Shown here: piece after piece, positions 18,058-26,648 of the stretch
Position numbering within the stretch: the first letter of the stretch is position 1
Layout of the letters: each line of letters begins with the position of its first letter
Source: a bacterium
GTDB taxonomy: Bacteria; Hinthialibacterota; Hinthialibacteria; OLB16
DNA: 64,000 bases
Direction: 5' to 3'
Assembly (NCBI GenBank): GCA_022072055.1
Contig: JAJVIK010000015.1
Coordinates: 86,111 to 150,110, forward strand
The notes under the pieces: generated by a model
Told to the model about the DNA's origin: nothing
What the model saw: the letters and a program-made list of their open reading frames with translations, nothing else
Database searches by the model: none
Program-made: the position numbers and the translations under genes

Positions 18058-19572
18058 TTAGCTTCCTCCGGGGTCTGGAGTGGTGAGATACGGGAACGCA
18101 TTATGGAAGAAGGTCGCGTCCTTAAGGACTCCATCCGTCCAGGGGAGCTGCCCCGCGGGGGCATCCGCTTGCGGTAGACGCTGCCCCATCAGGGCGCGCA
18201 AGGAGATATCCACCACATCATCCCCCGGCCTCCTGCCGTTCGGCCAGCCCGCGTTGTCTCCGCCGATGACCCCCAAGCGGTTCTGGCCCGCCGAGGAAAC
18301 CGGGGGCGTGTCCAGGTTCAAGCGGAGGATGTCGGCGATGGTGTTGCCCGGCGGGTCGTTAACCCCTGGGATTCCGGAGAGGAAGAACTCGACCACATCC
18401 TGGCGGGGGAAGACATTCGGCGCCTGCTGACCGGTCAGAAACCCGAGGTGGAACGGCAACACCGGATTTGTGAAATACGGCAGGAAGTCCACATCATTCC
18501 TGGGTGCCGACCTATTCCACCGATCCTTGTCCTTGAATCCGATGATCAACATGTTCACCAGCGGGTTCCCCAACCGAGAGACCTGGGCTGGGGCGGTGAA
18601 CGTGGAGGTGATGGGGCTCTGCCAGCTCCCGGCGACATTGAGGACATCGGACACATCGACAATTCCGTCGCTGTTCGTGTCGGGGCCATTTCCCGCGCTT
18701 CCCCGCGACACCGCGGCGCTGGCCCAAACCCCGATCACCTTGTTTCCGCCAGGACCTTCAAGGAATTCTTTCGGGAGCTCGAGCGCAAAGGTGGTCACGC
18801 TCGCGTTCTCATAGTTGCTCGTGTTTCCAGTTTCCGATCCCGTGGGGTTCGGAATGTTCAAGAGGTCCAGGATTCCGCCGATGTCGGCGAAAAAGGAGTC
18901 CTTACGCTGACCGACAAACACCTTCCCCGAAGTGGACAGCCCGGGAACGTTGATTGAGTGAATGAAGGTTCGCGCGTAATCCTCGTAATTGGTGATGGAT
19001 TGGGTCCCGATATTGTCCACCGGCTTGGGAAACGCCTGGGAGCCGGAAAGGGTTTGGGTGATTGAAATGACCCGAGTCGGGGCCTCAAACAGTCCCTCGA
19101 CCAAATCGATTCGGTATTGCTCCAGGACAGTCTGGTTCCCGGTGAATCCCGGAAAGATCGCCCCCCGATTGAAAAGTGGGATCGAGACCGGAATCCCGCC
19201 GATGACCGCCTGCTGGTCCACGATCACGTTCTCGAACGAGAACTGGAACGAGAGGTCTTCTCTCGCGTCCCCATCGTTGTCCACATGGATTCGATATCTC
19301 GCGTCGGGGTTCAGCAGGTGGTATGTCGGTCCCCCGTACGGGGACTCGAACGGAATCCAGTTGGCGATCAGCGTGACAAAATTGGAGCGCCCCCCCTCGT
19401 AACTGACAAAGGCATAGACATCCGTGTTGTCGGCGCTGGGGTCTTGGGAGATCAAGGGGGCCTCCCGATGGCTCGAGCCCATGGCTGAGCCGACAAGCCA
19501 TCCCGAGAGGCCGAGGATGGTGAAGATGGTCTGACTGGCGAGGGACCCATGCGGGCGGTTCATGGCGCTCAT
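18058..19572 (-). CDS. Secreted DUF4331-family protein
   Basis: A 504-residue protein with an N-terminal signal (TIFTILGLSGWLVGSAMG) and then SSHREAPLISQDPSADNTDVYAF, split here as SSHREAPLI and DNTDVYAFVS, the unmistakable start of DUF4331 proteins. A stretch reading DTNSDGIVDVSDVLN resembles a calcium-binding loop. These are exported proteins of unknown function found in many environmental bacteria. The downstream DUF4198 gene follows closely, suggesting a two-gene secreted unit. The start ATG at 19572 was kept because a second methionine three residues later gives the same signal peptide. Confidence 0.85.
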   Translation of the reverse strand: MSAMNRPHGSLASQTIFTILGLSGWLVGSAMGSSHREAPLISQDPSADNTDVYAFVSYEGGRSNFVTLIANWIPFESPYGGPTYHLLNPDARYRIHVDNDGDAREDLSFQFSFENVIVDQQAVIGGIPVSIPLFNRGAIFPGFTGNQTVLEQYRIDLVEGLFEAPTRVISITQTLSGSQAFPKPVDNIGTQSITNYEDYARTFIHSINVPGLSTSGKVFVGQRKDSFFADIGGILDLLNIPNPTGSETGNTSNYENASVTTFALELPKEFLEGPGGNKVIGVWASAAVSRGSAGNGPDTNSDGIVDVSDVLNVAGSWQSPITSTFTAPAQVSRLGNPLVNMLIIGFKDKDRWNRSAPRNDVDFLPYFTNPVLPFHLGFLTGQQAPNVFPRQDVVEFFLSGIPGVNDPPGNTIADILRLNLDTPPVSSAGQNRLGVIGGDNAGWPNGRRPGDDVVDISLRALMGQRLPQADAPAGQLPWTDGVLKDATFFHNAFPYLTTPDPGGS

Positions 19573-19765
19573 CCCCCTTTCCTGGCGTTGCGGCGTTCAT
19601 CTTAGCCCCGAATGGAAGCCGGCGGAAGCGGAAATTTTGGGGGTTCCCCTGACACGGCGAGCGTGGGGTATGTGGGTAGCACATGGGTGAAATTCGTCCG
19701 CACAACGGTTGACATTCATCCGCAAAGGAGTTGATTTTCAGCCGGCTGCGGCGTAAGCGCTTCTC

Positions 19766-21000
19766 ATGTTTCGACGAAACATTGAGTCATCCCTCCTTGC
19801 GGCCCTTGGGGACACTCCCGTGGTGCTCCTGCATGGGGCGCGTCAGACCGGGAAGACCACTCTGGTTCGATCCCTGAGCTGGGGGGGCATCCGGTCCGGT
19901 ATCTGACCTTGGATGATTCGACAGTGTTCTCCTCGGCGACAGGAGATCCGGACGGTTTCCTCCGTGGCCTCGATAGGGCGGTGGTCCTGGACGAAATTCA
20001 GAGGGTCCCCGAGCTGTTCCGCGCGCTAAAAGCCGAGGTGGACCGTAACCGGGCGCCGGGAAGATTCCTCCTTACCGGTTCGGCAAATGTCCTGCTCCTC
20101 CCTCGGCTCGCGGAGACTCTGGTGGGGCGAATGGAAATACTCCCCCTCCGAACCCTTTCTCAAGGGGAAATCCTGGGTGTCAAAGAAACCTTTGTCGACT
20201 CCCTCTTCGCGCGAACTCCGCCAAGCAGCGCGACCCCAACGGAATCGAGAACCGCCCTATTCGAGCGTATCCGCGCGGGGGGATTCCCCGAAGCGGTCCA
20301 ACGGGAGGATCCCACCCGCCGGCGACGATGGTTTGACTCGTACATCACCACACTTCTTCAGCGGGACATTCGAGACTTGAGCCAAATTGAAGGGCTCGCC
20401 GAGGTTCCCCGCCTTCTTTCCCTCCTTGCAACCCGCGTCGCTTCCCACCTGAATCACGCCGATCTGTCACGAAGCTTGGGAATCCCTCAAACCACCCTCA
20501 AGCGATACATGGCCCTGCTCCAGGCCACTTTTCTCATCCGGACATTGCCGGCTTGGTCCGGCGACCTCGGAAAGCGCTTGGCGAAAGCTCCCAAGGTCCT
20601 GTTTTGCGATACAGGTCTGTTGTGTCACTTGCTCGGGGTGACCGACGAAGCTCCCGCCCGCGAGGGCAATCTGCTTGGACCGATCGTGGAGAATTTTGTC
20701 GCCATGGAGGTTATTAAGCAGATCTCCTGGAGCCGAACCCGGCCCCAGATGTTTTGCTTTCGCACCCACTCCGGCGAAGAGGTGGACTTGGTTCTGGAGG
20801 ATTCCCGCGGGCGGATTGTGGGCATCGAAATCAAGGCCAAGGATTCTCTCCGACCCGAGGACCAGCGGGGGCTGAGGTCCTACTCAGAGTGCCTGGGGGA
20901 TCGGTTTCACCTGGGAGTCTTGCTTTACCGGGGATCGGAGACAATCCCGCTCGGGAAACGCCTCATCGCAATGCCGATTTCCGCGCTGTGGACCGGATAG
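19766..21000 (+). pseudogene. Frameshifted AAA-type ATPase with DUF4143 domain
   Basis: The ATG at 19766 begins MFRRNIESSLLAALGDTPVVLLHGARQTGKTT (shown in part), with Walker A GARQTGKT. The frame stops at 19904-19906, but the family continues in another frame from HPVRYLTLDD, through the Walker B VVLDEIQRVPELFR and LTGSANVLLLP, to a C-terminal DUF4143 domain (EGNLLGPIVENFVAMEV; HSGEEVDLVLED) and a stop at 21000. The shift falls in a run of seven G (19881-19887); eight G would give one frame of about 411 residues. It is either a genuine frameshift or a sequencing error in the homopolymer. Confidence 0.75.
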
Positions 21001-21016
21001 GAGTCGGAGGGGGGAA

Positions 21017-21095
<79 letters not shown>

Positions 21096-21110
21096 CTGGA
21101 TGGCGTTCTG

Positions 21111-21138
21111 AATATACACGCGGGCGGGAACAGGTCAA
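21111..21138 (-). promoter_or_regulatory. Promoter of tRNA-Ile
   Basis: On the minus strand TTGACC (21138-21133) and TATATT (21116-21111) are separated by 16 bases and lie 16 bases before the first tRNA base. This is a near-consensus sigma-70-type promoter. Confidence 0.65.
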
Positions 21139-21518
21139 GACAACCCCAAAACGCGCAAAAAAACCAACCCCCGCCGCAACCGTGCGAATTCGATCTGTGC
21201 TGAGACCTACCTCTCAACACTTTGGGTCCATTTGGGGTCTTTTGGCTTCCCTCTACGCGGAGGGCCTGCTCGGTCCCCAAAAGAAGGACCCTTCTTGATT
21301 CTGTAGCCTCACAAGACCGACGTCACGTGAAGGGCAGGGGTCGATGCTTTGATCCCAACTCTCTTTCTCAGATTATACACGCGCCCCGAAGGACAGACAA
21401 CCTTTTGTGAGAGGTCTGAATCCTCCCATCCGGAGTCCGGGAAATCCTCGGATCCCGGGATCGGAACTTCTTCCTGCGAGGGGCCACGCATGAACCGCGG
21501 ACACGCGGCTGTTGCAGG
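21139..21518. other. Intergenic gap, no gene seen
   Basis: About 380 bases between the tRNA promoter and the membrane protein gene. No open frame here resembles a protein. Local inverted motifs such as TTTGGGGTC near 21230 and CCCCAAAAG near 21275 are short. No attachment site was found next to the tRNA. Confidence 0.4.
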
Positions 21519-23882
21519 ATGAAGTTTCTGGGGGGACTGGTAATATGGTTCCATTCCGCCATGGTACAGCCACTTCCCGAACTCCCAGCCCAAGCGGCGG
21601 CGCGGACCAACCCGCTGATGAGACTTTCCTGGTGGGGCGTGTTGGCGGCTATAGTCGTGCTTGCCGTCTGGCTTCGATGGACTGTTTTTCAGGTCTACCT
21701 CGACAACGAATCGCTCTTCCCCGTTCCCGCGCGCGCCGAGCGCGCCATGCAGTGGGCGTCCGAAATACTGGGGGATGCCGCCACCGGGGGAATGGGTGGG
21801 GTTGCCACGCATGATGACCCGGGATACGCCCTGCTGGTGGCCCTTTTCTGGGGGGTGTCCGGAGTCCACACGGCGGTCGCCATTCAGGTCGGGACCCTCC
21901 TGTGCGACCTGCTCGCGCTGGTGCTGCTTTCACACGCCACTCGCCGACTCTTCGGCCCCAGCCCCGGCCTAATCGTCGGCGCTCTCTACGCCGTGTACAT
22001 GCCCATCATCATCGAGGGTTGTTTTCTGAATAACCTGGCGGCGGTCGTACATTTCGCGATCTTCGCCATCTGGCTCCTTGCTATCCCCCGCGCCTCAAAT
22101 CGACTCCAATTCGTGTCCATGGCGCTTGCTGGGCTGGTCGCTGGGTTGGCCTCGGTGGTTCGCGTGACCTTTCTCCTCTTCCCGGTCCCGGCGGGACTTC
22201 TGCTGCTCTGTCGGGACGGGTGGAGGAAGGGGGGGCTGTTGGCATTGACCTTCTGGATGACTGGCTATGGGGCCTTCTTCGCTATCAGCGGCTGGATGGG
22301 TGGAGGCGCGCACACCTTCTGGCACTCGTTCCACACGGGACTCGGAGACTTCCCCAATCCTCTCGGGATCGGACGAACCGATTTGACCACCTTCATCGAC
22401 GCCGATGAAACCGCGCGCGGGACCCTGCCGTATCAGGGGGATTACGACGCCATCTTGAAAGCTCGCTCACTGATGATTGTCGCCGACAATCCGGGTTTTT
22501 ATCTCAATCTCCTGGCCAAGAGAACGTGGAAGGTCCTGTTCGGACAACAAGACTGGTGGATCCTGGCCGGTTTTGGAGTGGTTGCCCCTCAGCTGAAGAT
22601 CATTACATGGTCTCTTTTCTCACTATGCCTTGTGGGAATCGCCATCGTCTGTAGACACTCCTGGTCGTCGGCGGCCTTTCTGATCCTGGGCCATCTGTAT
22701 TTCGCCCTCTGCGTGGTCCCAGTGATCGTGTATCACTCTGGGTACTATCTGACCGCCTCGGTCCTCCAACTGCCGTTCGCCGCGCTCGCGCTTTCGCGCC
22801 TTTGCAGGCTTTTTCCTCTGGCGGATCCGAGTAGGGAACACGAAGCCTGGAGGCTGTCGCCGCTCTCGCCACGCCCTCTGCTTGGGGCGGTTGTCGTGGG
22901 GACCTTGATCGCCCTCGTTTCGGTGGGCGCGCTTTTCCTCCACGCTCGGCGGGTCTCCGGATCTTGGAAACAGGACCTGCTCCAGCGAATCTCCTCACAC
23001 GCAGCGGTTTCGAGGTGGGGCGAACACGCCCCGGCGAATCACCTGGATGAAATCGTCTTGGACATCACCCCCGAACTCGCGATCGGCGACACCTATTTGG
23101 CCCATGTGACTCTTGATGTCGAACGCGGACGCATCGCGACGGTAGTCGAGGACGCCACTGGGAAACCCTGCGGCAAACCCGCCTACACCACCGCCCCGGG
23201 ACTGGCCCATTGCCTTTTCGGCTGGACAGCCAAGTCCTCCGGATCCTTCCGACTGCGCGTGTGGGATTCCCTCCCGATCCATTTCCCGGCTTACTATGAC
23301 GAGCTCAGCTCGGCCACCCTGGAGGGCGCCTTTCGCCACTTTGGCATACTCGACCACGCCAAGTTTGAGTTCTTCCCGAACCTCCGCGTGGAAGCCAGCG
23401 CGTCCAACTTCCCGAATGGGCACGAGTCACTCCCCTTCAAGTTCGATAAGATCCGGTGGTCGCTCAACGAAACCCAGAAGATTCCAAACTACTGGGCCAC
23501 GCATGCTCCCTGTCACCTGCAACTCACTCTTCCGCATGAGCCCACCGTTTGCCGACTCATTCTGCATCTGTTGCCCACGAGTTTTTTCCCACCCGTGGTT
23601 ACAGTCCAGAAGCCCGGCGGGAAAGGCCTATCCTGGCTTGAGCCGCTTCGGACACTCCGGGATTCGGAAGGTGGCGAGATCCGCTATGATTTTGTCCCCA
23701 CGCAAATCAACCGCCTCCGACTTTCATTTCTTGGGGCCGAGGTGGAGAACCGACTTGTGAGCATCCGGGATGTTTCCATTCCCGATCCGGCGCGATTCCG
23801 GTTGCGCGAGGCGGCCCTGTATCACCTCGGGAGTGCTCGGGTTGCCGGTTACCCGACACGCCTCTCCTTCCTGGAGCATTGA
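21519..23882 (+). CDS. Large membrane glycosyltransferase-like protein
   Basis: A 787-residue protein. Residues 35-470 hold about eleven hydrophobic spans (WWGVLAAIVVLAVWLRW; AVAIQVGTLLCDLLALVLL; SMALAGLVAGLASVVRVTF), with acidic residues in the first periplasmic loop (DNESLFPVPARAE, and THDDPGYALLVAL), as in the ArnT/GT39 group of polyprenyl-linked-sugar transferases. The last ~300 residues are outside the membrane and predicted beta-rich, without a recognised family. The substrate is unknown. The true start could be an internal methionine such as MRLSWWGV. A small gene and a NUDIX gene follow closely on the same strand. Confidence 0.6.
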   Translation: MKFLGGLVIWFHSAMVQPLPELPAQAAARTNPLMRLSWWGVLAAIVVLAVWLRWTVFQVYLDNESLFPVPARAERAMQWASEILGDAATGGMGGVATHDDPGYALLVALFWGVSGVHTAVAIQVGTLLCDLLALVLLSHATRRLFGPSPGLIVGALYAVYMPIIIEGCFLNNLAAVVHFAIFAIWLLAIPRASNRLQFVSMALAGLVAGLASVVRVTFLLFPVPAGLLLLCRDGWRKGGLLALTFWMTGYGAFFAISGWMGGGAHTFWHSFHTGLGDFPNPLGIGRTDLTTFIDADETARGTLPYQGDYDAILKARSLMIVADNPGFYLNLLAKRTWKVLFGQQDWWILAGFGVVAPQLKIITWSLFSLCLVGIAIVCRHSWSSAAFLILGHLYFALCVVPVIVYHSGYYLTASVLQLPFAALALSRLCRLFPLADPSREHEAWRLSPLSPRPLLGAVVVGTLIALVSVGALFLHARRVSGSWKQDLLQRISSHAAVSRWGEHAPANHLDEIVLDITPELAIGDTYLAHVTLDVERGRIATVVEDATGKPCGKPAYTTAPGLAHCLFGWTAKSSGSFRLRVWDSLPIHFPAYYDELSSATLEGAFRHFGILDHAKFEFFPNLRVEASASNFPNGHESLPFKFDKIRWSLNETQKIPNYWATHAPCHLQLTLPHEPTVCRLILHLLPTSFFPPVVTVQKPGGKGLSWLEPLRTLRDSEGGEIRYDFVPTQINRLRLSFLGAEVENRLVSIRDVSIPDPARFRLREAALYHLGSARVAGYPTRLSFLEH

Positions 23883-23901
23883 GGACCTGGAATACGACAC
23901 C

Positions 23902-24183
23902 ATGACCGGCGACTGCCTCCCATTGGAAACCGTCCAGGATTTCCTCGACCTTCTGGCGACCGAGTCGGACCTCGCGTTGGACCTCGCAGCGCTCGATTCC
24001 TTGGACAACCTCGAAACCGCCGCCGCCGTGAGCGCGATCAAGAACCGCCTCCTCCAATCGCGACGTTTGATTCTGACACGAGCCCCGCAGAGCCTGGCGC
24101 ACAACCTCTATCGACTCACCCTGCTCGATCACCCTCTGCTCGAGCTCCGAGAGACCCGCAAGGATGAAGCCCATGCAGGATAG
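23902..24183 (+). CDS. Small helical hypothetical protein
   Basis: A 93-residue reading frame starting MTGDCLPLETVQDFLDLL. Leucine- and acid-rich helices (DLLATESDLALDLAALDSLDNLETAAAV) are visible, with no recognised family. It starts 19 bases after the preceding stop and overlaps the NUDIX start at its 3' end, which suits an operon member. Reverse-strand frames here are not better. It may not be a real gene, but codon position and context favour one. Confidence 0.45.
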   Translation: MTGDCLPLETVQDFLDLLATESDLALDLAALDSLDNLETAAAVSAIKNRLLQSRRLILTRAPQSLAHNLYRLTLLDHPLLELRETRKDEAHAG

Positions 24184-24625
24184 TCCAAATCGAATCACGC
24201 GGATTCGCGTGGCTGTGTTGATTGTGGAGAACGGCAATGTCCTCCTCGCGGAGCACGAAAAGGGGGGACGTCGCTATTGGCTGCTCCCCGGTGGCGGGAT
24301 GGAATTCGGCGAATCGGTCGAGGAGGCCGCCAAGCGGGAACTCTTCGAGGAGGCGGGGATCGAAATCGAAGTGGGGGACCTGCTCTGGGTGGTGGACTCG
24401 ATCCCCGGCGACCTCCACCGGCATGTTCTTAATCTGATTGTCGAGGGGCGCGCGCTCTCCACAAATCTTGTCCCGGGGCAGGATCGAGTCCTCCGCGATA
24501 TGCGTTGGTGGCCGGTGGAGGCGATAACCGACCTCGAAATCTTTCCGGACACGCGCGAGGAAATCCTGAGGTATGTGAGAACCGGACAACGTGGACCGGC
24601 GCTGTTGGGGAAGCGATGGAAGTAG
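24164..24625 (+). CDS. NUDIX hydrolase
   Basis: A 153-residue single-domain hydrolase for nucleoside diphosphates linked to another moiety. The Nudix box is complete: G at GGGMEFGE, then REL, FEEAG with the metal-binding glutamates in RELFEEAGIEIEVG. The fold begins VAVLIVENGNVLLAE. The substrate is not predictable. ATGs at 24164 and 24173 are both possible; AAGG is better spaced for the second. It overlaps the end of the small gene before it, and its stop is 20 bases from the convergent esterase stop, with a shared hairpin between. Confidence 0.85.
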   Translation: MKPMQDSPNRITRIRVAVLIVENGNVLLAEHEKGGRRYWLLPGGGMEFGESVEEAAKRELFEEAGIEIEVGDLLWVVDSIPGDLHRHVLNLIVEGRALSTNLVPGQDRVLRDMRWWPVEAITDLEIFPDTREEILRYVRTGQRGPALLGKRWK

Positions 24626-24649
24626 GGCAGACATCCCCGCCTGTCCTAC
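24622..24649. terminator. Bidirectional hairpin between convergent genes
   Basis: GTAGGGCAG at 24622-24630 pairs with CTGTCCTAC at 24641-24649 (one G-U type mismatch). It covers both stop codons of the NUDIX and esterase genes. The T-run is poor, so termination strength is unclear. Confidence 0.4.
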
Positions 24650-26646
24650 GGGATCACCTCAACCTCGGGTCCATAGAGGGACCGAACCTCTTCCTCAGTC
24701 GCCCGATCCCCGGTTACCTTTAGAGCGGATCGCAATACCACCTTGCGCGGGAGAATGGATCGCGCCAGGTCTGGTATATCCGCCGCAAGGAGCATCCCGG
24801 GGGCAACATTCGAAAGAACCCCCAGCGTGTAGGGCGCCTCGAATACCGAATCCCACGAGATCAGCCCCTCGGTCAGGACCAGCTTTGCCACGGTGGGTTC
24901 AAGTGTCGTGGCCATGAGCGCTGCCGGAGTGGTCTCCCGGAAGGCGTTCACCTCGATGGCTTTTCCGGGGAACCGAGCCTTGAGCAGGTCCAAAGCGGCC
25001 AAGACATCCTCTGTCCGTTGGGCGAGGAGCGGGCGGTTCAGGTGCAGCGCGAGAAACGAAACCACCCAATCGCCAAAAAACTTGTCCAACTCACCCCCCT
25101 TGTACCGGTCGCCCTGGTCGAGACCTCGCGGAGAGACGACAAGGACCGGATGTCCCGCGCGCGCCTCCGTCTCGGGGGACTCGTCGCCTTCCGCGCGGGC
25201 CAGGTCGGCCAGCCACAAGACCGGGTCGGAGGTCGCCCCCGCTTCGGGTTCGAGGAGCCGCGCTTGGAGTTCCCAACCCGGCTCGATCTCAGCGGTCAAG
25301 GTGGTTTCCACCAGGGTGTCGTGCACGACCCCGCCGCTCTCGGTCCACTTAAGCTCTTTTGGGCGCTCCACTTTGGCCACCCAGACAGCGGAGCGAGCGC
25401 GTTCCTCCACGCCGCGCGACTGTCGGATCTCCCGCAACTCAGCCGCCTCCTCGGCGTAGATCGAGGCCATGGTCCGCGCTCCGGGAACGGAGGTGAGAAC
25501 CTGTCCGCTTTCCGTGCAATTCAATTCCTTGGCCGGGAGCAGCGGGGTTTCCGGCTCGGGCGTCTCATCGAACTCGCGTTTGAGCCAACGGGCCATCCAG
25601 TGGTACATCGCGGTCCGCTGCGGCTGATGGTAGCCGTGCTCTCCCGGCGATTCGATGATGTCCACTCGCTCCGGCATCCCAAACCGTCCGAAGAAGCCCT
25701 TCGCTTCGCGGAAGGTCTCCCAGGTTCCCTGAATGTCAAAGAAGTCCTTTGTTGCACAGCAGAGTAGGACCGGTCGCGGCAGGCAAGCCTCCACAAAATC
25801 GGCCTGATCGAAACCCGCGGCCACCTGACCGATCAGATTCTGTTCGGCGTCCTGGGGACCGATGGTCTCGAAAAGCCTCTTGAGGGAAGTGATGTAACAG
25901 GACACCGCCGCGCATTGGATTCTCTTATCGAGCGCCATCAGATAGGCGGTCTGCGTTCCTCCGCCGGAGTTTCCCGTACATCCGATCCGCGTCCTGTCGA
26001 TCTCCGGGCGTGTTTCGAGATAATCGATGGCGCGCATCCCATCCCAGATCATCTCGCGCGCGAAGGACTTGCCGAGGAGCAGCGCCATCACCCCGAGCTG
26101 AGTGTGCTCCGTGGTGCCCCAGAACAGCGGGCTTTTGTCCTCTTTGAGATACGAAAGGCGCTCGCCTTGGCCGATCGGGTCAAACGAGAGGACCGCGAAG
26201 CCCCTTCGCGCGAGATTGATCCAGCAGGTCTGGTAGGTGTCGTGGGCCTTCGCGTCCAAACCATGCCCACAGGGACCCAGCACGGCGGGGAAGGGGGGAG
26301 TTCCCTTGTTTGGAAGATACAGATTGGCGGTGACCGGGAAATTGGGGCGGGACTCGAAGATCACTCCCTCGACTCGGTAATCCCCGAAGTCCTTGGTCCA
26401 CAGGGTCCGGGGATTGAGCGTGGTCCGATCCGGCAGCCCCCCCACGGACAGGACCATTGCCTCGCGGACCTCCTCACCGCGCGCGAGAAGGCCCTCCGGA
26501 GAGGAGATTGCTTGGATTTTCTCGTGACGTTCGTCCAAGCGCGCGCGCGCCTGCTCCAGGAGATGCTTGTACAGGGGTGATTTCACCATCTCCGCTCCTT
26601 GAGCAAGGGTCGGTATGAGCGTGAGGATGAAAAGGGCTTTGCGCAT
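24646..26646 (-). CDS. Secreted alpha/beta hydrolase, acetyl-xylan-esterase-like
   Basis: A 666-residue protein with signal peptide MRKALFILTLIPTLAQGAE. Residues 90-370 are an alpha/beta hydrolase: oxyanion region GPCGHGLDAKAH, a strand-turn LSFDPIGQGERLSYL, the nucleophile in GCTGNSGGGTQTAYLMALD, an acid region ATKDFFDIQGTW, and the histidine in ESPGEHGYHQPQ. This arrangement matches carbohydrate esterases of the acetyl xylan esterase group. A second C-terminal domain of about 250 residues looks like a degenerate hydrolase repeat. AAGGAG lies five bases before the ATG at 26646. The stop of the glycosyltransferase fusion overlaps this ribosome site, so the pair is coupled. Confidence 0.7.
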   Translation of the reverse strand: MRKALFILTLIPTLAQGAEMVKSPLYKHLLEQARARLDERHEKIQAISSPEGLLARGEEVREAMVLSVGGLPDRTTLNPRTLWTKDFGDYRVEGVIFESRPNFPVTANLYLPNKGTPPFPAVLGPCGHGLDAKAHDTYQTCWINLARRGFAVLSFDPIGQGERLSYLKEDKSPLFWGTTEHTQLGVMALLLGKSFAREMIWDGMRAIDYLETRPEIDRTRIGCTGNSGGGTQTAYLMALDKRIQCAAVSCYITSLKRLFETIGPQDAEQNLIGQVAAGFDQADFVEACLPRPVLLCCATKDFFDIQGTWETFREAKGFFGRFGMPERVDIIESPGEHGYHQPQRTAMYHWMARWLKREFDETPEPETPLLPAKELNCTESGQVLTSVPGARTMASIYAEEAAELREIRQSRGVEERARSAVWVAKVERPKELKWTESGGVVHDTLVETTLTAEIEPGWELQARLLEPEAGATSDPVLWLADLARAEGDESPETEARAGHPVLVVSPRGLDQGDRYKGGELDKFFGDWVVSFLALHLNRPLLAQRTEDVLAALDLLKARFPGKAIEVNAFRETTPAALMATTLEPTVAKLVLTEGLISWDSVFEAPYTLGVLSNVAPGMLLAADIPDLARSILPRKVVLRSALKVTGDRATEEEVRSLYGPEVEVIP

Positions 26647-26648
26647 GA

